Assembly: GCA_019671135.1 (NCBI GenBank)
Contig: JAHRHY010000010.1
Span: 1,240,001-1,304,000 of the forward strand
DNA length: 64,000 nt
Direction: 5' to 3'
Source: Linnemannia hyalina
Lineage: Eukaryota; Mortierellomycota; Mortierellomycetes; Mortierellales; Mortierellaceae
Position 1 is the stretch's first letter; each line of letters opens with the position of its first letter. Positions 22,556-32,747 of the stretch are shown here, one piece after another. Both the position numbers and the translations under genes were made by a program. Under the pieces are notes generated by a model. It had not been told where the DNA came from, made no database searches, and saw only the letters and a program-made list of their open reading frames with translations.

Positions 22556-24212
22556 CTATGGGTCTGCCTCATCTTCCTCAGGTTCTAGCCCGTCATCCAC
22601 TATGAGAACAAAAGGTTGGAAAAAAAGACAGGCGAATAGTAAGCAGCTGTAAGCAGATCAAGTTCATCCACAAATGTGTGATGTGCAAAGCAGGTGATAT
22701 GGGTGTTTCCTAGTACGTCTTACCTTTTCGGCGGAAAATGGTGATCTCCTGTTGTTTGAAGTAGCGTCTGTGTTCCTCGTCGACCAACACAAGGTTTAGA
22801 TAGTACCTCGTGGAAAACTTTTTGTTCACTATTCAATCGTAAGACGCAAAGAAGAAGCAACAAAGAAGGTCAGATATCGATCAATCCCAACAAACAAGGG
22901 CAGATCACGTCTGCGAGGTAAGTGCGATCTTTTCTGTATGCCTTTTTGTCGCTGTACCTTCTCGGTATGTGGGGGTGAGTTCAAATCCACCGAGAAAGAG
23001 GCGAATAGGAATGGTCTCGCCTCGGACTGGCGCGCCGTCCATGATTTCGAACTTTGTGATGGTCTCGCTTTCGTTGTACTGGTTCGGGGCAGCTCCTGTG
23101 GTCTCGCGACGGATGATGGATAGTTCCATGTGCTTGATCTTTATGCGCACCAGTAAAAAGTAGATCTTGCCCACGATTACGTCTTTTAGGTGGTATCTAG
23201 AAAAGGGACAAGAGCGCATTAGTTAATAGAGTGACATGATCGACTTGGAGTCCAAGAGTGGAAGTGAAAAAAAAAGAGGAGACTTACTTGGAGCGGTTGT
23301 ACTCAAACTCGATGTGTAGGCAGTCCTCGATTCCTACCTCCATCTTGATCGAGCTGTTAGCGCTCTCAGTAGGCATCACATAAGAGTAAACCCAGATGTC
23401 CCGCTCCTTGACCACATCAGCCAGGCGCCGCAAGATGGTGACGCGGATGAAATATCGGAGCTTGACGTTGATCCCATGATAGCTTTCGTACATCTTTTCC
23501 ACATTCTTGAACTCAAAGTCGAGCGTCGTATTTGCGCGCAGCTCTCCTGGGACGGCTAGGTCCTGTTGGAGCGATGAGAACTCGTAATGGTTTCCTCGAT
23601 CATAGAACAGCTCTAGTGTGTTGTTAATGGATGGAGAGACAGAAGGTGCTTTAGACGACAACGCGTGAGAATAGGAAGGAAATGCACCTTGTGACAAGAC
23701 CAGGTGGATTTTTTTGGGCGTGTTTTATCTTACCGATGTTGCCGACAAACTCGACGCGGATGCCGTTGTGCTCCAGCTTCTTGCCATCCTTGACACGGAT
23801 CTGGATCTAAGCGATCAATTGAACAAGCAACGATATCTTACTGTGAGAAACCTCATTGTTGACTCTCCTCGAGAAGATCTCAAACAGCATTGTTGGTTTC
23901 ACTAGTCAACGGACCTTTCCTGCAACAGTCTCGCCATCAAAGTAGAGCGGGAACTTTTCTCTCCTGTCCTTGTCGACTTTGACTTCGACCATCTTTCTCT
24001 CCTCCTCGCCATTGAATGCGACCTGGATATCGACCGGTGCCGAGAACCCGAACAGATTCTAATCCGTGAGAAGGAGGAAAGTAGTGGTTAGATGGGGTCT
24101 GATAGAAAAATTCAGGCACAAGAAAAAAAAAAAAAAGTGTGAGCAAGAACAGAAGTGGGTGAGCGCCCCTTCCTGTTCATTGTTGGGTTTCGAAACTTAC
24201 GGCCATGGACAT
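22556..24212 (-). CDS. VPS26: Retromer subunit Vps26
   Basis: Minus-strand exons 24212-24201, 24058-23915, 23806-23734, 23612-23288, 23196-22958, 22828-22724 and 22599-22556 join in phase to 313 residues. Vps26 is the arrestin-fold subunit of the retromer cargo complex (with Vps35 and Vps29) that returns receptors from endosomes. The sequence shows the N-terminal NLFGFSAPVDI, then GNIGELFYDRGNHYEF, the strand LRYFIRVTILRR, the long central block to IPIRLFLGGFELTPTY, and the C-terminal RYYLNLVLVDEEHRRYFKQQ. The first exon has just four codons (M-S-M-A). The second ATG two codons later is an alternative start. Intron 2 uses donor GTCCGT, which is unusual, but frame and family sequence leave little choice. 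An acidic tail ends at TAG. Confidence 0.93.
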
Positions 24213-26633
24213 GTTGAGCGAGACTTTTTTTATGTATGGAATGAAGTGGAGGGGAGAAAAAGGCGTTGTGTGTTTGGCTTGTGGAGAGGACGAAAGGAGG
24301 AAGTGAGGGAAAAGAAAGACAAAAAGTATCACTGCTGAGGAGGGTAACAGCCAGGGTCAAAGGGGGGAATGGGAAGGGAGGGGGAGCATGCCAACCTGAC
24401 CAGGACAGTCACATCCTGATCACGTTTTTCGTCACGGTTCGCATTTTTGTCTTTGATGGTTACATTGACAAAAACTTTGATCTTCAACTCACAAACAGGA
24501 CCATCAGCAAAAACCAACACTTCAATAAACATCAAGGATTCAATCATCGGACTCGCACTTGTGCCGCACTACCAGGATATTGGAGTTTGCCTTTCTATTT
24601 CTTCTTTTGACGTTTTCACGATGAACAAAGGACAGGCTTCCTAATAACACCATCCATCATCCCTCAAACATCTCAACACCAAGCCGCTGCTTCAAAACCT
24701 GGTTGATGATAACCTCTCACAAATGACGAGCGTCCTCTTCTATGTTGTTCTATGTCTGCTTATTCGTAAGCTACAGAGGTCAATATAAAAGGGATCAATG
24801 AGAGTCGAACAGAAATCTGACAGGGGATGGCGCGTGCAAAGTGCAGGGGTTTTCCCTTTTTTTTTTTCTCTATTCTTTCTCTGTTATTACGTGTTTTTCT
24901 CAATTCTCTTTTCACCTCAATTAACATTGTCACCGCCACTGTGCATATCGCCAGCACAAACCAGGAAAGCGAGCATCAAGAGTCAAAGTGGCGACGAATT
25001 ACCAGCACTCTTTTCTTTTCAACTATTCACGATCGACATTGAGGGCTTTTGGGATATACTCGCAGAAAATGCAATTGATTGTTTGCGCCTATGACGACAA
25101 CTCAGCAACCACGCCGAAAGCAAATTCAGGATCTGGAGTTTACTTGACTCCAGTCCTGTAACGTGTGGCATTCAAAAGTTTTCAATCGGATTGGATTCAT
25201 CGCACCCTTTGCATTGCGTACTGTATCTGGACTGTGCCTCTTTGACCCGTTTTTGTGTTTGGTAGGAGGAACAAGAGGAGTTGTCTTGGTTTGATCGATC
25301 CTTTTTTTACTTTTTGTTTGTATTCTTCCGAGTGTTTGTGATGATCGAAGCGGCAGTGTGAATCAGGGTTGCATTCCGTGTTCAATTGGGCGAAAGGGAA
25401 GAGATGACAAAATGTCACAAGGTTGAAGATCAAGAAACAATTGGGACCCAGTACGCTACCCCCATCCGTTTTTCCCTAATGATGAGATATTTAAAGGCAT
25501 GTTTGATCTATCTGCTCCATATCCCGCCATGCAATCTGTTTCTCCATGAGGTTCGTGGATCGGTACCGAGAAAAGAGAGGACACAAGGGTCAGCCAATAG
25601 TAGTAAATGTGAGGATTTGCTTAAGAACAGAGAGACGGTGGCATGGACTATCCAAGGAAGAAGAAAAAGGAGGACAACAAAGCATGGGTTGGATAACGGG
25701 TGTTTTTGTCATGTTAGGTCGGATTTAAGGCAGCCGCATTCTCTCATCCTTTGCCCGAGAGAGGAACGAAACATTCGGTGTTGCTTGTTGCATTAACGCT
25801 CGGCTCTCCGTTTGTTGTTCCAAGATGCATAAGGTTGACCTTTTGGCTCGACCGCTCGACGCTTGACACTAAAAGGACCTCATTATCCACAACAATCCAT
25901 CGTTTTTGTTCCTTGACGTCTTTTTTTACTTCCTCCTTCACTTGTCCCCTCCTGGCTTTGCCGAGAGATAAACCTTGTCTGCTCGAGTTCATTTGTCATT
26001 CCTTACTTTCTACCCCCCGGCTGATCCGTTCATTCTTCTTCGATTTGCTGGTCTATGGGCCTATGGTGTCTACGACAGGAAAAGGTGGGGGTGAGTGATA
26101 GTATGATGATCTTGTTTTCATATCTGAAGGGACCCACTTTTTTTTTCTTTATTTTCTTTAAAAAAAAAAAAAGATTAATAAGTGCTATACAGGCGTATGA
26201 CACGGTGGAGAAGGACAAAAGGGCTTTTGTAGAACTGGTCCAAAGAAGCCGTACCCGCTCGCGAGCTGGGCTTGGTGGTGCCCATGATGTTTCACCTATT
26301 TTTTTTCTCTTCTTGTTCTTGTTGCTCCATTCTTCTCACTCATTTTCCTATTGTTTAAGCACTTGCTTGCTGACTGAGCACTCGAGTTCCCAGCTTATCG
26401 GAACCAGGCAGCAGCGCCCATGTCCCAGCCACTCATCCAAGCCATCCCTGCCATTCGTGTCTCGTTTTTCCTTAATCTGCGCATGGGCCTCCAAGATAAA
26501 AAGGAAGGTCCTCTTATTTTATTTCTCTTTTTCTTTTCTTCTCACCCTTCCAACCAAACCATACATCACCCGCCCTCACCCACACAACCCCAACAACCAC
26601 CTCACTCACACACCAACACACATCGCAGCCAAC
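24213..26633. other. 2.4-kb gene-free divergent region
   Basis: Separates VPS26 (-) from the 195-residue gene (+). No frame here has family resemblance or a convincing exon chain. There is a TATA-like aatataaaaggg at about 24783 on the plus strand without a recognised gene behind it, a strong hairpin at 25127-25158, A/T runs at about 26136-26173, and a CT-rich leader just before 26634 with a TATA-like gataaaaagg near 26495. A non-coding transcript cannot be excluded. Confidence 0.5.
25127..25158. other. Hairpin with 12-bp stem and one bulge
   Basis: CAGGA + CTGGAGT (with one bulged T between them) pairs with ACTCCAG + TCCTG around a 7-base loop. It lies in the middle of the 2.4-kb gap. No gene is attached to it. 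Confidence 0.55.
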
Positions 26634-27221
26634 ATGGATTTCTTTGCCAAAGCTTACACTGACGAGCCTCAATCGATCATTCAACACAAGGACTCGTCAA
26701 AGTACTCGACTCACTGCGCCGGTCAAGGCTACGGATGTGAGTCCAACTCCCACCTTCGTCGAGCCTCCTCTGGTCTCGAGGCCGACCTCGGACAGAAGCA
26801 CTTTCATGGATTCGGATTCTCCCACCATCCAGCCCAAGACCACAACGCCGTCGGCTCACCCTTGATCAAGAACAGTCATCAAGGAAACGAGCGCCACAAC
26901 ATTTCCGTCAACACCCGCGCTGCTGTAGCTTCCCATGGCGCCAATGCAGTCGATGTGGGCAGCACCGACCCAACGTCGCCTCACAATCGCACCTCGGTCT
27001 CGAACCCTTGTTTGCTCCACCACACCAACTCGCACGGATCTGGCTCTGTTCGACCACCTATCATGCCCCGCACCATGAGCTCGCCCCACACGGACCATGA
27101 CTTTGCTCACCCCGAGAATCAAGCCAGCAAACAGGATCGCCCCCAGTTTGGCCATGGTCGGTCGTTCTCTGCTGGTAATCAACCCACCATTGTCGAGAAC
27201 CACCCCAGCGCTTACTTCTAA
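26634..27221 (+). CDS. Unrecognised His/Ser-rich protein, 195 residues
   Basis: An intronless frame from ATG 26634 (context gccaacATGG, after a CT/AC-rich leader) to TAA 27221. Upstream of this ATG the frame stays open but encodes only leader-like low-complexity sequence, so this start is preferred. The protein begins MDFFAKAYTDEP, is rich in His, Ser, Asn and Pro, has few hydrophobic stretches, and has no signal peptide or membrane segment. RRASSG (about residues 41-46) and GRSFS near the end resemble basic-directed kinase sites. An aataaa lies about 70 bases after the stop. No family is recognised. The clean frame, start context and polyadenylation signal support a real gene, perhaps lineage-specific. 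Confidence 0.65.
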   Translation: MDFFAKAYTDEPQSIIQHKDSSKYSTHCAGQGYGCESNSHLRRASSGLEADLGQKHFHGFGFSHHPAQDHNAVGSPLIKNSHQGNERHNISVNTRAAVASHGANAVDVGSTDPTSPHNRTSVSNPCLLHHTNSHGSGSVRPPIMPRTMSSPHTDHDFAHPENQASKQDRPQFGHGRSFSAGNQPTIVENHPSAYF

Positions 27222-27774
27222 GCGTTCCTCTAACATCATCAGCTCACTTCTTCCTATGTTGCTATTTTGCAATCATGGTAGCTTTTCTGTAAATAAACAC
27301 TGTGTATTCTATCGTCAAGGTTTGTTTGTTTGTGCTGTTCGTTGTGTGGACGTTTTTTTAGGACAAAACAAACGTTTTGTGCCACATGCATGGGGGGTGT
27401 ACAACGAATGTAAAAGGAGCATCGACTCGACTCTCCACTGTAGTCAGTCAGACGGGGTCATCGAAGAATGAACAAGGGTGAGGAAGGCATTCCGATGTCG
27501 ACCCGATAACATGGTTCCCCCCCCGTGTATGTGTGCACTCATCCCCATCCTTGGCCGCCCTTTCCACTCTTTTTTTTTTTTTTTTTTCTCGCTGTTGTTC
27601 TCTTTCTTCACCTTTACTCATTCCACACTCCATGGCACACAACTTTTGAACAACTTTGTCATTCGTTCATTCTCTTGCTCTCTTTCCACCCACCCATCAA
27701 TACAAAAAGATAAGATAACCACCACAGCAGCTGCATAAGCAGGGCTCTCGTGTGCGGATACACCCTTCCTAAAA
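27222..27774. other. Gap before the glycosyltransferase pseudogene
   Basis: 553 bases with the 3' UTR of the preceding gene (aataaa near 27292), a T-run at about 27571-27587 and a CT-rich leader-like stretch before 27775. No gene seen. Confidence 0.5.
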
Positions 27775-30700
27775 ATGGATAGTTCTCAAAGGAATATGAT
27801 GGCAACAGGGCGGGAAGACGACGATGACTACAAGCAGGAACAGCGACAGCAATAGCAACATCGACAAGAAGTGGATGAAGAAGGACGTGGTAGTGCTGAC
27901 ACCTTGCGAGACCAGCTGCCATCTATCCGGATCCAGACGCAATTCTTGCAGAAGCAGCAGCATGGTCAGGACTAGTCAGGTGGCTTGGACATGGGAGGAG
28001 GAGGCGTGTTGCTGAGTGCCCAGAGCGATATGAGTGACCGAGCCGTATTTGACTGGCAGGTGCAAGATCACCATCGTCACTACTATCCTCATCCGACACG
28101 GTCTTCCTATCCTGGGAGCGATGACCGACACGCCATGCCTAGGTTTGAGGTCCGTCACGGCAAGGACAAGGACACGTGGATACCACCGCCACCATTACCC
28201 TTGCCACTGTCCACTCTTGCGAGTCAGGAACCGAAACACCGATATCAAGTCCAACAGCATTTATTGACTCCGTACCAGCAGCAGCAGCAGCAGCAGAACC
28301 GGTCTTTTGGTCATCTACATTTGCAATACCCTCCAGGAACTGGGCGCGACAGACACGGACATGGCTCCGAGCCTCCGACGGTACCTGAGCATCTCGACAG
28401 GGACAATACCTAGCCATCATCATTACCATGCCGACCAGGACTCACCCTTTATTACCTTGGACGACTCTCCTCTCACTTCGGCTTCGTCTTCGACCTCCAC
28501 CTTGCTGGGCGAAGGGGCCTTCTATTCTCGCCATCATCCATATTTTCAAGGCCATCGACACTCTACCTCTACTTCCTCGACTTTCTCCCCAGACACTTTT
28601 CTGTCACTGGGGGGCATGGAGTCTGCCAAACAATGTATGGAGGACGAGGATCGATACTTTTGGCAGTCTCCTCTCACCCCTCGATGGTCCTCCAGAAGCT
28701 TCACCTTTCCCTTCCATTTACCGAGAGTCTGGACTGGTGTGTTCGGTAGAGGTAGGGGCAGGACAAGTGCTGCGACATCCACACCATCGACCTCATCGGC
28801 TTGCCTGAGACTGTTCACCCAGAGGAGGAAGAGGACATTGTACAAGTGGGCATGGATGGCGTCATTGATGTTGGTCTTGACACCTGCGATCTATATTGCG
28901 GTCGTCGGTGTTTTCAAGATCCATGGATACCTTGCTGGGAGTGGCAGTGACCCAGGAGTTGCTAGTGGGAGGAATGGAGACTTGGTGTCGAGGGGACGGG
29001 ACGTCTGGAGGATGAGTGGCAAGACCGTGACGACGGAACAGGATGGCGGTGTTCTAACTCCGGCGATCTTTACTCCTACTGCAGGGATTGCTGCTGACTC
29101 GATTTGGAGGCGACGGGCGGATGATGAAATGGACGATCCTCTTGACTTTTACCCAGATGAGGACGAGGATGGCCCATCCGAGGCTGCAAATTTCATCTCT
29201 TGGCTTGCTCAGGCATCCATCGTTACCCCCGCAATCCAACAATAGGATCAACAGCAACGTCGGCCACCTCAGCAGTACCAGGAGTATAATGAACCGCCTC
29301 GACCATCGCCTTCACTATCACGGAGACATCAAGAAGAAGCAGGTCAAGAACCATTCTTATTAGAGCCAGAGCGCTACTTCACCTACATGCCCTTTGCTGG
29401 TATCAGCAACCAGTTCTATGGGATGCTACGGGCCATGTCGATCGCACGCGCGCTGGATAGGACCTTGATTTTGCCACCAATCACATCCTCGAGCCACGAC
29501 AAGTCTCGACAGAACCAGGCCTGGTCAGATTTTTTCGATCTGGAGGAGTTTCGACGGAGGACAGGGTTGAAGGTGATCGAGTACCAGGATCTGCAAGATC
29601 ACGGGTCGTTCCGAAGTCCTACTGGTGTTCAAGAGTCTGGGTCATATGTTGGCGCATCATGGATCCCTCCTTGGGTCGAAGAGGCATCTATAGGCGAAGC
29701 AGCGAAGGCGATATCATCGGTGGACAAGCGAGGAGGAGGTGGCGGGCGGTACCAACAGAGTCTGGGGACAGGAACGAGCGTCGTCGATATGACCATGCCC
29801 TGTCATGTCACCTGTGGATTCGGTTCGAAGCGCGATCTGGACTTTACAGCCAAGGCGTTTGTACGACAGTGGGGGTTCCAATACAAGAAGGAGATGTTCC
29901 CGAAGTCACAGTCACCATCTCCTTCTACACCTGCGCCAGTCGACAACTCACCTATCGACCAAACCCGCGATTTTGACAGGATTGCTGGGGCGCGTCAAAA
30001 CGACTCGCTCAAAGAGGAGGGGTTCCTCTGTATCAGCAACACCTACAAGATCCAGATCTCACCTGTCACCCCTGCAAGCTTGGCGGTCGACTCGATCGAA
30101 TGGCATGAGTTTGGACAGCATCTGTTGTTCCAGGCCCAGTTGACACACTTTGTGGATGAGTTTCTGGGCAGGACGTTTGGTGAGAATCCGGAAGAGAGGA
30201 CCAAGTATGGCAACGACACCTTTTGGATCTCCTCGCCGCTACTTTCTGAACCTTGGTCGCAGCCTGCTCCAGCGCCTTTTCCCGAACCAGCTTATGTACT
30301 GGAGACAGTGCCGCTTCAGGCGACTCTCCTCAACTACAGCTGCCGGACCAACCAACTGCCCTGGACGTCGTCGACACACCGTCGTCATCGCCTCTTGCCG
30401 CTCCTTCAGCAGAGTCTCAAGTGGCCGTCTCGTATGCAGCCACGGTAGACCTGACACCATGGCCTCCGCTACGACCATTGATCCAGCACACGTTCTTTAT
30501 GATCCATGTGCGGCGAGGAGACTTTGAAGCCTACTGCAAGAAGGAGTTCAAGGACAAGCGGCTCGACAGTGCCTCCCGTCCAACGAAGCATACGCCGGGG
30601 TCATCAATGAGTTGCAGCAGCGTGCACAGAGAGACAGCGGTAGCAGTGACGATGGCAGTGTCGATGGTGATGGCAATAATGACGGTTCAGGACATGATCG

Positions 30701-31166
30701 AATGCTAGTGGAAAAGAAGGAGGAGGCTGTTGGGCGAAATAGGAGTAAGGGGAGGAGGAGGAGGATTCCAGTATTGGTAGCGACGAACGAGAATCGATCA
30801 GAAGAATTGGCCCGATTGCGACAGCTTGGACGGACACGCAAAGCGTTACGTAGTGCTGGAGTGAGCAATGGGGATGAAAGAGAGGCTATCGCAGGTGGCA
30901 GTGTCATTTATGATGTTGAAGGAAGGAAGAGGGAGAGAGAGGAAGAAACAGTAGAGGAAGGAGGAGGTGAGGACGAGGAGTGGATAATTCTCAATCATGA
31001 AGAGATGAAGACAGTGGAGAGGCTGGGGTGTTTGGACCGATGATGGTGGAGCAGCTGTTGATGGCTGAGGCAGAGGCCCTTTGTAGGGGTCAGGAAGAGC
31101 ACGTTCTCTCGCGTTGGAGGGTATCGTCAGCGAGACTGGTACCAGCGGCGGACCCTTTTCATGTAA
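27775..31166 (+). pseudogene. O-fucosyltransferase-like glycosyltransferase, multiply disrupted
   Basis: One ancestral reading frame can be followed over 3.4 kb, but it changes frame about five times: near 28405, within 30253-30448, near 30566, near 31025 and near 31082. It also meets in-frame TAG codons at 27853, 27973 and 29243. The order of parts is that of a type II Golgi/ER glycosyltransferase: Gln/His-rich cytoplasmic region, a membrane segment (WMASLMLVLTPAIYIAVVGV, about 28850-28910), a stalk, then the domain. The domain keeps MPFAGISNQFYGMLRAMSIA, the FFMIHVRRGDF motif typical of GDP-fucose O-fucosyltransferases, CLPSNEAYAG, and a C-terminal FSRVGGYRQRDWYQRR ending at TAA 31164-31166. 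No intron with usable splice sites and sensible length repairs the breaks. At two sites the shift lies in a short run (GGGG, TTT), so sequencing error is the main alternative. Confidence 0.8.
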
Positions 31167-31311
31167 TATTAAAACCTCGTTCTTTGTACTTTACGATGCT
31201 TGGTAATAGTATGGAAAGGGAAAAGGAAAAGGGAGCAAAAAGTGATCGGCGGTCACAGCCTCAAGGAAGGTTTTCTGAGCGCAATCAAAAAAAAAAAAGA
31301 GACGCGTTGGT

Positions 31312-31332
31312 GCTGACGAATTTGTCGTCAGC
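31312..31332. promoter_or_regulatory. Inverted repeat with TGACGA core
   Basis: GCTGACGA at 31312-31319 and TCGTCAGC at 31325-31332, perfect 8-base arms with a 5-base spacer, about 370 bases upstream of the MGST3-type start codon. A bZIP-type site is possible. Confidence 0.5.
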
Positions 31333-31580
31333 AAAAAGATGGCGGAGAGATCGAGAGAAAGTACGATCCGTCACCCCTCTCCTGTCCCCCTCTCTTCCTC
31401 CACACTAGTAGAGTAAGGTTGGATAAACAATGGAAACCACCAATGGGTGCGTGTGTACCTTATTGGAAAAGAAGGAGCAAGAAAGAAAACTGGCCAAGAG
31501 GGGCAAGGGAAAACTTTATCGCTGAATGATCCATTCGGGTTCCATTTTCCTGTCTTCCAACTGATCGTCCCTTGCAAAGG

Positions 31581-31590
31581 TATAAAAAGG
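31581..31590 (+). promoter_or_regulatory. TATA box of the MGST3-type gene
   Basis: tataaaaagg, 113-122 bases upstream of the ATG at 31703, followed by a CT-rich stretch suited to initiation. Confidence 0.6.
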
Positions 31591-31702
31591 ACTCTCTCTC
31601 TTCTCTTCTTTTCTTGTTCTTTACTACTCTGTCCACCACTCTCTCACCACCACCAACAACCACCGACACCCACCAACACCCACCACACCAAACATATCCG
31701 CA

Positions 31703-32263
31703 ATGGCTTCCATCACCCTCACCGCCGAATACGGTTATGTACGTCTGCTCTCCACATTTTTGTCCTGATCGCCTCAAATCTCGCATGGACATTCTACTTC
31801 AACAAAGGAGGAAAACTAACAGCACAACCGTTCATAAAAAACCAATAAATACCATTAGACCGTCGCTGTCTCTATCGTCTCGACTGTCCTTGTCACCTTC
31901 CTCGGCAGCAGGGTCGGAACCTACCGCAAGGAGGCCGGCGTCCCCCTGCCCACCATGTACGTCGAAGAGGCCGAGGCCAAGAAGGACAAGAAGAAGATGA
32001 TCTTCAACTGCAAGCAGCGTGTCCACCAGAACACCCTCGAGGGTTTCACCTCCTACATGGTCACGCTCATGCTCGCTGGTGCCCGCTACCCTGTCGCCGC
32101 CCCCGTCCTTGGATTGATCTGGTGCGCTGGTCGCCTCGCCTACTCATTCGGTTACACCTCGGGTGACCCCGCAAAGCGCGTGTACGGTGCTTGGGGACAC
32201 ATTGGTGATCTCGGTCTCTTGGGCTTGAACATCAAGATGGCCTTTGACTTGATCAACGCCTAA
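31703..32263 (+). CDS. Microsomal glutathione S-transferase 3-like MAPEG protein
   Basis: Exons 31703-31738 and 31859-32263 give 146 residues, the usual MAPEG size. These are ER or mitochondrial membrane trimers with glutathione transferase and peroxidase activity. Visible landmarks are an N-terminal membrane helix (VAVSIVSTVLVTFL), the family signature FNCKQRVHQNTLEG (glutathione-site residues Asn, Gln, Arg, His, Gln, Asn and Glu are all in this block), a middle helix pair (PVAAPVLGLIWCAGRLAY), and GYTSGDPAKRVYGAWG before the last helix. It resembles human MGST3 most. The first exon holds 12 codons. The leader has a TATA box and an inverted repeat further up. An aataaa lies at 32344. With a soluble GST about 4 kb downstream, a glutathione theme is local but not an operon. 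Confidence 0.9.
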
Positions 32264-32747
32264 TTGTCCGGTCTCTTTTGCTCTTTTTTGTTATTCTTTT
32301 TTTACCCCCTTGTACCACCTCATTCTACACATACAATCATCGTAATAAAAAACTTGCGTTTTGTCTTCATTATCGGTGCCCTGAGAAGTGCAATTGATGA
32401 TAGATCCGCCGACCCCCTGAGGCGCCCTTGAGTATTAGAAAAAGAAGAAGAGGGGTGCTCCTTTTATAAACAGCCCTACCCTCATCTGAAGTGGTTGTGA
32501 GATGCAAGAAGGAACAACAAGTTAACAGATTTAGAAAAACCCATGTCACGTGGAACATGGACGATGCACTCTGCCCGTTTGAAGCGAAAGTGTGCTCAAA
32601 CCCCAGCCAGCCGTCCTCTTTGCTTCTTTACTTCATCCCACCTCTCTCACTCGCAACTTACATCAACAACTGCATCACTACTCTTCTCATACTCAGCAGC
32701 ACACTCTTCACTCTTCCTCCCTACACACACATACAACAAAGACTTCA
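32264..32747. other. Gap between MGST3-type gene and SED5
   Basis: 484 bases: 3' UTR with aataaa at 32344, then the SED5 promoter with a TATA-like ttttataaac near 32461 and a CT/AC-rich leader. No gene seen. Confidence 0.5.

Larger units (their letters stand above)
31167..31702. promoter_or_regulatory. Upstream region of the MGST3-type gene
   Basis: 536 bases. Contains an A-run near 31287-31299, an inverted repeat GCTGACGA-5-TCGTCAGC at 31312-31332, and a TATA box. The stretch from 31590 to the ATG is CT/AC-rich leader. Confidence 0.6.

Noticed and set aside
26055..26633. Upstream extension of the 195-residue protein to 388 residues
   Set aside because: The extra part is homopolymer and CT-rich leader sequence without an ATG at its head; a good ATG context exists at 26634.
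27853..29245. TAG read as glutamine (altered genetic code)
   Set aside because: TAG ends VPS26, GPI8, PCP1, the RNPS1-like gene and TrpRS at their natural family ends, and the same locus also has frameshifts.
30205..30329. A 125-base intron that might explain one pseudogene frameshift
   Set aside because: The donor (AA|GTATGG) and the acceptor (ttcag) have incompatible phases, and the removed stretch reads like ordinary coding sequence.
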